Source of the DNA: Hericium rajendrae
Lineage: Eukaryota > Basidiomycota > Agaricomycetes > Russulales > Hericiaceae
Reading direction: 5' to 3'
Assembly: GCA_033439255.1 (NCBI GenBank)
Contig: CM065881.1
Span: 806,001-870,000 of the forward strand
DNA: 64,000 bases
The position numbers and the translations under genes are program-made. Positions 43,190 to 55,102 of this stretch are shown here, one piece after another (position 1 is the stretch's first letter; each line of letters begins with the position of its first letter). A model generated the notes under the pieces. It saw only the letters and a program-made list of their open reading frames with translations, did not search any database and was not told where the DNA came from.

Positions 43190-45498
43190 TCAGACTTCAC
43201 CGACTTCGTCCGACGGCAAGTCCGGGATGTGCGCCTGTATGCTGCGGAGCAGATCCGCGGCTGCCTTTGCGTTAGACACCTGTGGAAGCGCCATTTAGGA
43301 TTACGTCAGTGTGGACGGGGAGGACACGCACCCGCAGATTGTAGTGGGTCGTCACGCCGTTCTCTATGACGCTGAACCGCAGATAACGCGGGTCTTGCGC
43401 GATGAAACAGCTCATGCCGCGGAAGAGCGTGACGTTCAGCAGCACGGTGTAGACGGCTTCCTTGCGCATGACTAGGTAAGACGTAAGTGTCCTGCATGGA
43501 TGAAGATGGTTGGAAAACGTACCAAGACGCGCTCGCCCGCCGTCTTCTGTCGTCGTCTTCGGCACGTTTAGTCGAATGGTGCCCGTTCCCCGCTCCTTCC
43601 ATTGGTTTTGTGGGCTGAGCACGAACAGCTTCCCGCGCACATGATGCACTGTCTTCTCCTCCTCTTCGCCGGTCACAACTGCAGGCGCAGCGCCAATCAG
43701 TTCATCTACACCACAGAAAAAGAAAAATCGGAACGCACCCTCCTGCGCGGTCAGCCCCGTCTTCTTCTCACCCCACACAGACGCCTCCTCCTCCTCCTCC
43801 TCCTCGTCCCGACCAGCCCTCAGCCGCTCGCCGAACGTCCTTCCCTTCTCCTTCTCTTTCTCGCCCGCGCTTTCCTCCTCACTCCCCTCCCGACTGACGC
43901 CGCTCCCACTCCCGCTCGCCTCCTTCTCTTTCTCTATCTCCTTCTCCGCGCCCGCATCAACGCTCACGCTCCGCCGCACCTCGGCAAACACCTCGCTCGG
44001 GCTGCCCGCGCGCGCGCGCTTCGCAACCGGCACTGCAAACGCCTGCGCGCCGCCCGCCGCGTACGACGAGAACACGCTCGCGCCCGCGCCGGGCGTGCCG
44101 CGGCGCACGGGCGACTTGCTGCGCGCGAGCCCGAGCGGCGACTTCGGGCGCGCGGCCGTGGCCGCGAACGCCTCGAAGCCCGAGCGCTTCAGCGGCGTCT
44201 GGGAGGGCGCAGGCGCCGGTGTGGGCGGCGAGGACGACGTGAAGGCGCTGCCGAAGATGGAGGTGCCGAGCGGCGCGCGCCCGGAAGCGCCGCTCCAGGG
44301 CGAGGGCGCCTTGGATGTGGAGGCGGCTTTGCCAGAGGCGAAGAGGTTCGGGCCTTTGACGGAGGCGAAAGGGGAAGTGGTGGATGCGTAGGCGAGGAAG
44401 CCGCCAGCCTGGTGTGGCGATGTTGGGATGGCGACGGGGGAGGGAGAAGAGGGACTTACGAGTGCGGGTGTGGGCGTGGGCTTGGCGATCTCGTTGGGCG
44501 AGACGTTGGGTTCGAAGGCGGCCAGACCCAATGCGGAGGTGGAGGGTTCGGGCTTGTCGGGTGGTGGAGAGGGACGCTTCGTCTCACGTGGGTTGACGTC
44601 CTCGTCTGCGTCATCGCGCGGTCGCTTGCTCGACAGGTCGACGCTTTCTTTTCGAGCCTTGGGCTCTTTCGGCACGTCCATAGGGCCTTGACTCGGTGCT
44701 CGGTCTGCCAGCTTGCGCTTGAGGTTCTTATCGGTTTCGCTTTCAGACTGCGAACTCCGGCGTGATGGGGGAGAAGTGGGAGGAGGCTCAGACGCCTGAA
44801 CCTCGTCTGGACGGAGGTCCATAACGGAGGGTTGAGGGCTTGGAGGAGCCTGCACAGCTCCAGCCGCTGCGGTAGAAGGGCCCGCATCCTCATGTTCTCT
44901 GTGGATTTCCATGATGGGCACATCGTTCGGGCTGGGCGGCTGGGGAACGTCGGTGGACATGGCGTCGCCTTCTAGAGACGGTTGGTTGAGCTTATGCCTA
45001 TTTATCCAGTTGATGTCCTCGACGCCCTGGCTGATCTGCCGCATTTTTGTCTCATGCGGCGGAGATCCACTCACAGGCGCGTCGTCCTCCGTGTCTCCGT
45101 CCTCCTCTTGAGTGACGCCGAGCTGTGTGCGATTTTTCTTTGCCGGCGTGCGCGCATCCCGCCGTGGGCGATCCGACTCCGCCTCCTACGTAAAGGCACA
45201 CATCGTGATTAATAGATGGTGGAGCTGACGATGCAAGATAAGAGCGTACGAGATCGTCCGTGCGCGGGGTCGCAGGCTCCTGAGAGACCTCGCGCTCTCT
45301 CTTCTGCGGGATCTTAGCGTCTGCACAGCGAACGGTGAGCGAATGGCCTCATTTCCGCATCATGCCACCCTGAGAGCGCGCACCTGCATCATATCTTGCG
45401 TCGCCGTTGCCGTTTGTATTTACCGAAAGTGGCTGTGGCGACGGCGACTGGCTCTTTGGATGTGTCGGCTCAGACTTTGTCTCGTCTGAAGATGCCAT
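43190..45498 (-). CDS. Ran-binding (RanBD1) protein, Yrb2/RanBP3-like
   Basis: Nuclear transport factor: a RanBD1 domain binds Ran-GTP, and in yeast Yrb2 it helps Crm1-dependent export. The start at 45498 reads MASSDETKSEPTHPKSQS. Short exons give PQKREREVSQEPATPRTDDL and DRPRRDARTPAKKNRTQLGV, then a large exon carries HETKMRQISQGVEDINWINR. A long Pro/Ser/Ala-rich disordered middle follows, with FG-like and FASGKA segments. The C-terminal RanBD1 spans several exons: VHHVRGKLFVLSPQNQWKER, GTGTIRLNVPKTTTEDGGRA, VMRKEAVYTVLLNVTLFRGM, DPRYLRFSVIENGVTTHYNL, then AKAAADLLRSIQAHIPDLPS and EVGEV at 43190. The domain order (N-terminal KKR region, FG-like middle, C-terminal RanBD) matches Yrb2/Hba1 better than RanBP1. 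Confident in the family, less so in the exact orthologue. Confidence 0.87.
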
Positions 45499-45849
45499 GG
45501 TGGAAAGAAAGGGGGTAACGTGGTTGTTCGTCGTGAACAAGGATGCGAGAGTGAAGAGGTGCTGCAGCAACTGTGCGAAGCCGTCCTTGCCATTTCGGTT
45601 TCGCCCGGCGCCGTGCCTTATCCTCGTGCTGCCGCCGGACCACACAGCCGTCCGACAATGGCGGCCTGCACAATAACTCTCTAGAGCAACCGCCGAGCCT
45701 ATTGTACTCTCGGGTCTGTAGTAGTTTGGCATAATAAATACAACAAAATATCTGCCATGGCAATGAACTACTGCGGACTCCAAACTACCCGAACAGTGAC
45801 GCAAGGCACACAAGAACTTCGTTGCGTTCTTTGTCGACAGTACATACCC
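45499..45849. other. Intergenic, promoter of the Ran-binding gene
   Basis: About 350 bp between the Ran-binding gene start and the DFR1 stop; both genes run leftward. It contains an AT-rich patch near 45730-45755. Nothing else seen. Confidence 0.4.
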
Positions 45850-46559
45850 TCAGCTCTCGTTGCGAACCCACATCTGGAACTCGTACTGGATGCCCTTCTC
45901 GTCCTGTACGCCTTCCGGGACACCCCCGCCCACCCACTCCTGTAGCTCTCCATGTGACGCCCTTCTCCATGCTCTTCCGGCCTCGGTCTCGGCCTGCGAT
46001 AGGAAATCGGGCATGAATACGTCGCAGGTCTCGAATGCAGGAGAAAGGACGCGAGTAAGCAGGATGCGATCGACGAACGAACCCCCTGGCGATGCGGGGA
46101 GAGCCAATGCTTCTTCGTACAGTGACGCGCCGCCTATGATAAAGCGCCGATGGATCGGCGTGCTCGATTCATCGACATTCGACAAGCGATGCAATGCAGA
46201 CCCGAGATCTGGCTGCAGCAAAGGAGGGATGGCGGGCTCCTTGGCGCCCTCTGGCAATCTGCACGTAAAGATGCGGCATCAGCACACAGGGGGGCAACAA
46301 GCATGAGAACGACTTACAACGCATAATCCTTATTTCGCGAAACGATGACATTCACGCGGTTCGGTAAGGGCCTGAACTTCGGAGGGATGCTCTCCCAGGT
46401 ATTTCTGCCCATGATCACCGCGTTCTTGTAGCCATCAGGCGCGCTCGTCGTCGTGCGGGCGAAGTAAGCCATTTCCTTAGCGAGACGCCATGGCAGGCCG
46501 CCGCTCTGCCCGATCCCATTCGTCTTCGTTGCCGCGACGATGAGGGTCAAGCGCGACAT
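45850..46559 (-). CDS. DFR1: Dihydrofolate reductase
   Basis: NADPH-dependent reduction of dihydrofolate to tetrahydrofolate for thymidylate and purine synthesis (cytosol). Two exons, 46559-46318 and 46258-45850, with a 59-nt intron. The product is about 216 residues, normal for fungal DHFR. Landmarks: [37 protein letters not shown] (substrate-binding loop, catalytic acidic residue in KEM), [20 protein letters not shown] (NADPH site), [23 protein letters not shown], then RILLTRV and FMPDFL. Its N-terminal ATG is the only reasonable start. Confident. Confidence 0.95.
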
Positions 46560-48123
46560 GGATGCGCTTGAAGCTGTGATTGCAGCGGGTCAAGACATGC
46601 TTCGTGACACAGTATGATGTGAGAAAGAACATGAGCTATGGACTCGATTATTTACCTTCTTGAACTCACGAGAGCTTGTTTCCGATACTTGAGTCCTTGG
46701 TAGAGTCTTGAATTGTACGGGGCTCAAGAAAGGAGAAAGGTCCAAGAAGAGCTCAAGGTCGGAACGTGTGCGCACGATGTCAATGCCGAGAAAGGCAGGT
46801 CGATATCCGTACTGGGCGTAAGAATCAGGCGGCAAACCGGCACTGGTCGCTCGTCGACGTACGCCATGCCAGTGTCTTCTCTGTCTGTAACCATCAAGCC
46901 TTGCTCTCAGTTATACTTGCCAACTGAGAACGCAGAGGAAGCGACAGCCCCATATTGCATTTCTCGAGTGCGGTACGTGTCCGGGCTCCGTAATGCGCCA
47001 CTGAACGTTTTCTCGTTACCCAGATCGACTACTGATTGACTGTCCTTTATGTGAGCACAAGCCAGGTACATATGCGCGTTTATTCGGTCTGTATCGACTC
47101 TGCTGATTCCCAAGTAGATTCTGCGGCTTTATGCTAGACTGGTGACCGAGTCTCTCGAACACAATGACGGACGAGTCGAGTACTGTATCGAGAACTCTAT
47201 CCATCGTAATCTAACAGGCTTATCTTCCATGCTGCTCATGCCTCCACAAATCCCTCCGAAAGGCATTCTTACGCCCTCCGCATGGCATCAGACGAGACCA
47301 TTGAACTGCCGGGCTGCTTAGAGCTGATGGGCGTCCACGAGATAAGCGCATGCCCGCGTTTCCCGCCGACATGGTCTAGCCGTTGACGTCGCACCCGAGG
47401 CGACACGGATCGTCGTCCTCGACGACAGAACGCAGAGTGGCTTCGCAGATCTCGCACTGAGGCCTGCCGATCGTGGCCAACCCGGACAGCAGGCGGACAA
47501 GCGATTCGACTTCGAAAGTCTTAAGATAGTGAAGCTTGATGGGTAGCTATGTACGCACACATCGGAGCAGCGGCAACAATCAAGATACGTCGATTTGATA
47601 TGAAGCAGGAACAAGATGGTAGATGATGGTGACGTGCTCACGTACAGTCTACATACTGTGAATAAAACAGTGCCAAGATGATATCCAACATTGCAACGAG
47701 ATGACATCAACTAACAACAAAACAAATGTGTCCCACACAACGGACGGCTCCCAAACCCGAAAAAAAAAAGAAACCATCATAACCCGCGTATACCTGATGG
47801 AAAACCAAACCCATCACAAAATCAAAACCACAAAACCAAAAACCAAAACAACACGAAAAGATCTACAGCGGTCTGTTCGCGAGAGTACCGGTCTAGTGCA
47901 GTGCACCATAAGGAATAGGGAATAACGCGTATGAGATGCGGCGCGGGAATGCGGCGCGGTGAATAAGGTAAGCATGCGTGAGGACGTGAGTATCGTGGAA
48001 GAGACAGCATAAACTTAGAGAGCAAAAGAAATCATACAGCAAGTCCAATATAACCAGGAATCCCTGAATCCGAGATATAAAGCCCTGTAGATAACCACAA
48101 GCACCAATGGGAACAAGAAGACA
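46560..48123. other. Intergenic, one weak gene candidate
   Basis: About 1.56 kb between DFR1 (start) and the histidine kinase (end). The left end should be the DFR1 promoter. A weak candidate lies at 47282-47546. An A-rich stretch (47705-47860) has no coding look. Confidence 0.4.
47282..47546 (+). CDS. Possible small or partial gene (weak)
   Basis: Two adjacent plus-strand blocks in different frames have protein-like composition. One runs from the ATG at 47282 (MASDETIELPGCLELMGVHE, ISACPRFPPTW); the other starts after about 47380 (VDVAPEATRIVVLDDRTQSG, ADKRFDFESLKIVKLDG) and ends at TAG 47544-47546. There is no obvious intron between them, so this may be a broken gene or chance. No family recognised. 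Confidence 0.2.
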
Positions 48124-51100
48124 TTATGCAGGGCCTCCGGGCGCAGCGTTCGTCCCGGTGCTCGATCTACGGCGATCAGCCGCCAGCACGAGTGCTGCTT
48201 TCAAACTGCGCTCGAGAACTGGTTTTGTGAGAATTCTGCACCACGAATCAGCCAAGCAATGTGAACAGATCATAGCAGCACGTACTGATCCACTCCCGCC
48301 TCTAGGTACTCTTCTTGGTCTGCCAGGAGCGCATTGCCCGTTACCCCCACCACGAAATCGCGCCTCCCCATCTCACGCAGCTTCGCGACCGCACGCAGGC
48401 CCGACATGACAGGCATCTGATTATCCAGAAATACAACTGCGAACCTGCCCTCCTCGACCTCGCTCTCTTTCTCCCGCTCATCCTCTGCGAACTTGATCCG
48501 CGGGCCCGGCTCCTCCGTGCCCGGCGTGCCCAATGGGCCCATGATCATCTCGAGCGCGATCTCGCCATTCTCAGCGGTGGACACGACGCACCCCAGCCGT
48601 GTGAGCAGGCGGCTCATGAGCAGACGCGTGAGCGGGTCGTCGTCCACGACGAGGACGTGCAACCCGGGTGGGATGGTCGGCGGCTCCTGCGGGCCAGGCG
48701 TGGGCGATGAGCGCACACCGTCGGGGCGGGGCGTAATTGAGCGTGGCACGGGCGAATTGGACTGCGTGCCGCGGGTGATGGACGGGGAGAGCAGTGCGGA
48801 TTCGGAGGACTGGCTTTGGCTGGTGAAAGCGGGCGGCGGAAGCTGGATATGGCCTGGCGTGGAAGTCCCAGATTCCGGCGATCGTGAGGGCGAGGGCATA
48901 TTAGTGGGGCGTACTGGGGGTTGGAGCTGTGACAGGTCTTCCTCGGGCGAAGAGGGCATCGGGTGTTGCAATAGGGTATCGTTGATGGTCCTCGTGATAA
49001 CCATTGGATTTTCGCCGGGTTTTGCGACCAGTTCGACCAGACCACCTATCCAAGACCAGTATATCAGCATCGGAAGACGAGGTTGTTATATTCAGAGACA
49101 AAACTACCTTGCTCCATCAGGCTGTGCATTGCAGACGACGTCCGGGTATGAGTGGCCTGAGTGAATCGTGGAGGAACCCTCGCTGCCTCTCTTCGCCCGC
49201 GCGACTCACTCGGGCTGGGATCTAGTGTTGGCGAGTCCAGGAGTACGTCTAGATCTGGCACCGGCGCAACCGACGCAGAAGACAACACCGCTTTCGCCCC
49301 GACGCCTAGAGCTGTGGCCGGGCATGAGCGATACATCACCGCAACTGAGCAAACAGGCACTCACGCAGCTCGACCCAGAACGTCGATCCTTTCCCCACCT
49401 TTGAGGACACGCCCAATCTGCCGCCGCTGCGCTTCACGATCTGCCGCACAAGCGCCAGACCCAAACCCGTACCCTTGCCGCCCTGCTGCTTACCCTGCTC
49501 GGTCTGGTTAAATGCCGCTGCATGGCCCGCACGCATCAGCACCAAGGCACTGCGCTTCAGGCTAGAAGGAAAAGAGACGCACAGAAAAGCTTGCTCTGCA
49601 CCATCTCCTTCGGCGGGATGCCGCACCCAGTGTCCGTGACCTCGATGCGCACGACGATGGACTCCGGTGGCTTCGAGTGCCGCAGATTATGCCGCACGAG
49701 GCTGTTCGCGGACAGCGTCGGGTATATCTCTTGCTGCGCTCTGTCCTTCTCGCTCGCCTCCACAGCCGCATCGTCCTTGCCCACCTCCTGAATCTCCATT
49801 GCTATCTCCTCTTTCTCCACCTCCGCGTATTTTTCAGACCCGTTCTCCAGCTTCTCTTTCTCCGGTTCGGTGTGCGCCCCGCACCCGCACCCGCACGCCG
49901 AGAGCCCGCGCTCGACTTCGCAGCTCGGCACGAGGAGCCGCGTACTCATACGCAGCATCCCGCCCGGTGGCGTAAACTTGCATGCGTTGCTCGCAAGGTT
50001 CGTGATCACCTGCATCAGGCGCGTCTCGTCGCCGACGACTATGCCGTCCTCGTCCGGATGCTCCTCCAGCAGGCGCATGATCTGCTCCACGCTGAGGCCT
50101 TGTGCTGCATAGGCGGCGCGCCGAGCGATCTGAAAACGTCAAAATGTCAGACCAAAAGGAAAAGAGGGAGGTGAGAGACAATAATGTACCTGGTCAATGC
50201 AGGGATCTAGCTCCGTGATGAACTCAAGCTGACGCGCGTCGGCTGCAAGACGGAGCGGAACGAAGAGCGAGCGCATGACTTGATGGAACGAGTACGGCTA
50301 TATGGGCGGGCGAATAAACGTTGAATAGAACAAGTGTCATATTTAGTGCATGAAGATTGGATACAGGAGATAGAGAATGCAGTTGGTACATACCTTTGCC
50401 ACGGACTCGAATCGGCCGCTGTCCATCCGATTACTGAGGTGCTGAATAAGAAAGAGAGTCTTCGACGGACAACTGTACCGACTCACAAATCAAGCACGTC
50501 GTTCAAGACTGCATCAAGAGACGAGACTCTCAGTCGCGAAGAAATTGGGAAGGCACTAGACATACCCTTAGACATCATACCCAAGCTGTTCTCCAGTGCT
50601 TTGAACTCGATGTCGTGGGCTTTGGGGATGGCATCGGCTGCTTGCATATTCTGCACCGCGAGGACTGCAATATTATACATCCATAAGCAATCGCAGCAGT
50701 TTACGATGTAGTCAGCGCGACGTACGAGCAGTATTCAGCGGCACGCGGACCTGTGAACGCGCCAATCAAATCGAATCAGCACTTCCTTGGGCCTGCAAAG
50801 ATGCAAAATGAAGAAACACTTATCATGGAACACATATCTATCACAGATGATTCACATTAGCGAGCATGATGTAGTTGGGCGAATGGACACGCACGAGGTG
50901 AGTCGGCGCTTCGAGTCTGCCGCCTTGCGCTCGTTAACCTGTGCCTTCTGCGTCGCGCGAAACTGAACCTTGAGCTGGTCGCGCAGGGTATACAATCGGC
51001 GCTCAGACTATAGCATAAGAATCCGCGCATACAGTCAGGCCAGAAATGGGACAAGATGCATATAATCCGAGCACGACAGAAAGGCGGCGCATACAGTCTG

Positions 51101-52819
51101 TCAAGATGGCTCACAAGACTAGAAGAGAACATAACACGTACAGTTTCGCGCATATAGTGGATGCAGATCAAGAACCCATGGAATACCACGAAGTTCAGTA
51201 CGTCTAGGCTGTGTTAGACGATGACCTGTCTAGCCAGGCGAGGCACATACTACGGATCCAAAATGTGCGATCCGGAAGGATCATGGCACAAGTACTGAAA
51301 GTTATTTTGGATTCAAAGGGAGGGACGAATGAAGGAGGCAGAACAAAGGGACAAACATGATGAACCAGACCACAGCGCCGACCAAAGCCGGGAAGCGCTT
51401 GAGCTTGAGGCCGAAGAGGGCGATGGTGGGCAGGGCACAGGCATAGCTGGATGAATCCGTATCCAAAGTGAATTAGTAAATTCGGCAAGCAAAAGCTATA
51501 GGTATTGACGTACTAGAATGTGAATAGAAAATCTTTAGACCCACATGTGAACTTGGAGAAAGGTTGGTCGAAGAAGCCGCAGAGGAATCTAAACGGGACA
51601 TTCAATATCACAGTTGTTATGGGGTAGACGGACTGAGCACTGACATGAAAAGGACCTGGTATACGGCCCTGGTAATAGTGGGCGTTTGAACCATGTGAAC
51701 AAGTCCTGAAGGACTTACCAGCACCAGATGGACGCCGAGAGAAAAACCTGGTAGAAGATAGGCCTATCGCGCGGCCAGTCAAAGACGACCATGAAGAAAA
51801 TCGGAAACGTCAGCGCCGGAGTGATCTAGACGCATGCATGCGGTCAATTGGAATGCATTTGAGCCAGAAAAGATGTCGCACTCCATAGTAAAAGATTTTG
51901 TCCGAGAGGACCCGGGGCGAGGGCACAAAGATGACGGCGAGAACCCAATTGATAACAAGGTATACTGCCGACCATAATGCGAGGGACTGTTTTGGCCAGT
52001 CGTAAGCTCTCACAACGCGCATATATTCGACTTACAACGCACCTTCCGCATGAACCAGTTCTCCTTCTTGTAGTGGTTCTCTGCCTTCTCGTCAAAAAAG
52101 CGCAGGGAGAAGAAGTCGACCACAGCCGGCCACAACCGCCAGCGTAAGATAATGAGCGGGAGACACGAACCCCAGAAGCCCTCCGTATGCATCGCCACGC
52201 TGTCTCTGTCAGTGCTTGTTCTCCCGCCCCCGACGACCCCAGGTCCGACAGCGCCATGCTGATGACTTCCCGTTTTCTCAGGCGGATAGCCCTGCTCGCT
52301 CTGTGTCTGGCTCACGGAGCTCTTCATTTCCTCCGACCAGTTGCGATCCACAATGACCTCATCAATGGCATCCTCCTCGCCTTCGCCCTCCATCTCCCCG
52401 CCCGAGCGCGCCGTCCCGAAAGGGAGATCCGAGGTGCCGGTCCGGGCGCTGGTACCCGCGGTGCTCTCGTCGATGAGCGAAGACGTGGACGGCGACGTGC
52501 CCGTGCCGAGCCGCCGGCGGAAATGCACCCACTGCGCGCGCAGGCTGCTCATGTAACCTCCGTCGATGCGCGCGCTCTTCTTGCGCTTGTGGTGACCCGA
52601 AGAACATGAACCGCCGCTCGTCGGCCCCGGCGCAATTGCGGGCGGCGGGAGGCCCTCGTCCGCTCTCTCGGCATTGTGCTCGTGCTCAGCGGAAGGGCCA
52701 CGCTCAGCGGAAGGCGTAACAGGCATCGTGAAATGTATGTCCTCTGTCCATTTGGTAGAGGTCGAAGCCGTGTGGAAGCCGGAAAGCGAGCGGGACCAGG
52801 CGAATGGTCTTGAGGGCAT
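48124..52819 (-). CDS. Hybrid histidine kinase, membrane-bound
   Basis: Phosphorelay sensor. The N-terminus (from 52819) is a long Ser/Gly-rich cytoplasmic region. Several hydrophobic exons follow (about 52200-51130; LWSAVYLVINWVLAVIFVPS, VFHGFLICIHYM), suggesting a multi-pass membrane domain. A coiled coil (RLYTLRDQLKVQFRATQKAQ) leads into the HisKA box (SYVFH, then VRVPLNTALLAVQNMQAADA, EFKALENSLGMMSK, VLNDVLDF). The HATPase part has VVGDETRLMQVITNLASNAC, RIEVTDTGCGIPP and GKGTGLGLALVRQIVKRSGG. The receiver has HVLVVDDDPLTRLLMSRLL, VVFLDNQMPVMSGL and ILTKPVLERSLKAAL after a 50-nt intron (48236-48285). It ends GTNAAPGGPA. The short exon with the phosphoacceptor His (50823-50837) lacks a recognisable GT donor. 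The ATG at 52819 is in frame, and a second Met (MPVTPSAERG) 31 codons on is an alternative start. Confidence 0.83.
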
Positions 52820-54598
52820 CTAACGGGATTCGAGGTGTGCGAGCTGGTCACCGGTCACTGGCCAAACGCCTGCGCAAAGTGCTGGACGGGCGCTGCACGA
52901 ACAGCGACGACAATAGCGATGACGAACCCAGCAACGACGACGACGGAGAAGAGAGAGGAAATGGGACTTCATCGAAGCTGACTGCGTGTAGCGCGTCTGC
53001 ACGGTGCCAGTGGGTCGTGAACATTTGAACTGTCGTAAACGCTGTCGGCAACGCTGAGCTGGCGTGCCTTAGCCGATCAACTCCCCGGGTCTGGGCTTTC
53101 TGTGAATTAATTTCATCATTTCCCCACCGCGACTGCCTCGTTCATAGATCTGCGATAGATCTCCCCGCGGTTCATCACACCGCACCCACCGCTTCAGCCT
53201 GCTTCAACCCACTAAATTATGCATACACAGCCCACATTTCGACGGGTCTTCTGAATCACAACACGCTCAAATCCATCCATCAGAAGTGTCTGGGGGTTAC
53301 AGGCCCACATAGGCCCACCATGTCAGGTTCAAGCTTCGATTCTCTCATCCCCGCCGCAGGCCATTCACACGCATTCATTCGATCGTGGTGAAGGAGGAGC
53401 ACAAGGTGGGCCAAGTTTCAGAGGCACATCTAGAAGCGCATAACGCACACTGACATCCAGAAAACAGTTTTTCGTAGTTGTCAATGGCCGTCAAAATACC
53501 GCGGCGTGAGATTGAGCGAGCTATGTCTTTGCGGCGGACTTTCGGGTCTACGGTCGTTCTGGCTTTGTGCTGCTCAGCTGGGGAACCGCGATCGAACATT
53601 GCAGAAGAAGACGGAGGAGCCGTTTGCAGCAGTCTGCACCACCAACGTGGATACACGGAGGTCCAGTTTGAGCTGCAATCACCGAATCTCTCCAAGGTAC
53701 ATTCAAGGCTGTACAACTCCGCGCCTGCTTGGGACCGTGGATATCTAATTATGGGCCTGACAGCAGGTGCATGCGTACTTTCGGCTATCCTATCCTGCAG
53801 GTTGTTTGCGCGATAGGATTACGAAACTGCAGATGCCGATTCAAGACCACAGATCGACCACGGATCTGAATCTCGGGACACTGAGTACACCCGAACCGCC
53901 GCGTCCATTCAGCCATCCTTGTTGCTGCGTAACATACCGAAAAGATCGTTCATCTCTCGCAAAACAATTAGGCTCATCGAAGAGCCCTTCCTCAAGCAAA
54001 TATTCTTGGACAAATCTACCCACATGATACGAGACATTGACACGAGTATCTGTCCGCTGTGGCATCTTTGTGCACCATGAATGCACCACGGAGCTCATGG
54101 GGTATACTCGAGTATAGAGCCAGGCCCGGCCCTCTGATATACTAAAGCACAAGAGTATGAGGCGGGCGTCTCATGCTTCAGTCTGTCTCGGATTCCTTGA
54201 AGGCATGCAAGGACATAAAGGGATCAGCTATTTAAATTGGTATACTAGTCGGAATGAGATGGGGCATCAGTCAAGGGTGCGACGGCAAAGAAAATGACTT
54301 GTGATTTCAATGTGCACGCCTGCAGCCTCACATTGAGCAAGAATCCTATAGTTGAATTTGCCATGTTTTTGTTACTCTTACCCAACTCTTGCTACATAGA
54401 TTGACCTTCGGATCTGTAATATATCTGCATGTCCGAGGAAGTAGCAAGCCTGGTAATTACTTGCTGGCACATACATCACTCATGCTAATGCACTGAAATC
54501 CATTGAAATGAAAAGTACAGCACAAAATATAAAGCTGGAAACTGAAAGACTTGATGGCTGGCATGAGATACAGTAAAAGAAGAAGTTCATGTTTATAT
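52820..54598. other. Intergenic, no gene recognised
   Basis: About 1.78 kb. The left end should be the histidine kinase promoter (GA/CGA-rich around 52900-52970). The rest has only short frames and no recognisable domain. Confidence 0.45.
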
Positions 54599-54669
54599 TC
54601 GGTTACGGGGAGTCGAACCCCGAGCTATCGCGTGAGAGGCGATAATGTTAGCCGTTACACCATAACCGA
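54599..54669 (-). tRNA. tRNA-Glu (CUC)
   Basis: Read on the minus strand: acceptor stem TCGGTTA paired with TAACCGA, D arm TGGTGTAACGGCTAACA, anticodon stem ATCGC/GCGAT with loop CTCTCAC giving anticodon CTC, and T arm GGGGTTCGACTCCCC. 71 nt, no intron. All arms fold. Confidence 0.94.
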
Positions 54670-54793
54670 CATACAAGAACTACGATCAATTATAAAATTA
54701 TCAGGAACACGGACTGGGCAGTCCATTTATAGGTGTGGACGGCCAGGAGAAATATTTGAATATATTTATTTGAATATAATATTCGAATTTCCG

Positions 54794-54938
54794 CCGCGCG
54801 AAGCGCGGCAGTGCCAGTCGCGTCTTGGACTCGTCGCGTCGACGTACATTGATGCATCGAGTTTCACGCAACTTGAGAACATGAAAAAGACTGTCGAAAG
54901 GTTGCTCGAGGCGTAGAATGCACCGTGCTTCGCGCGGC
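54794..54938. repeat. GC-rich inverted repeats in AT-rich DNA
   Basis: A hairpin CCGCGC-GAA-GCGCGG at 54794-54808, and GCTTCGCGCGGC at 54927-54938, which is the reverse complement of GCCGCGCGAAGC inside the first hairpin. The block sits 120 bp from the tRNA-Glu gene. Possibly a short MITE-like insertion; not proven. Confidence 0.4.
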
Positions 54939-55087
54939 AATGTAATTAATGTTCTACAGCAGGATTTGTTCATAAATGCATCATACAGGGTACACTAGCT
55001 GTTCAGCAACTAAGAAGCTATAATGCTAGGAGATGGTCTGATATATTCTGAAGCCCGCTCACTCTCAAAGACCATTGATTTTTTTCG

Positions 55088-55102
55088 GGCCCCTTCGGGG
55101 CC
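55088..55102. repeat. Perfect 6-bp-stem hairpin
   Basis: GGCCCC-TTC-GGGGCC with a T-run just left of it. It resembles a terminator-like stem but has no gene next to it. Confidence 0.5.

Noticed and set aside
43602-44765. 387-codon plus-strand frame antisense to the Ran-binding gene
   Set aside because: Shadow of the GC-rich coding strand; Arg/Gly-rich without a domain, while the minus strand carries RanBD1 homology.
54551-54916. 121-codon frame spanning the tRNA-Glu gene
   Set aside because: It runs antisense across the tRNA and AT-rich DNA and has no domain.
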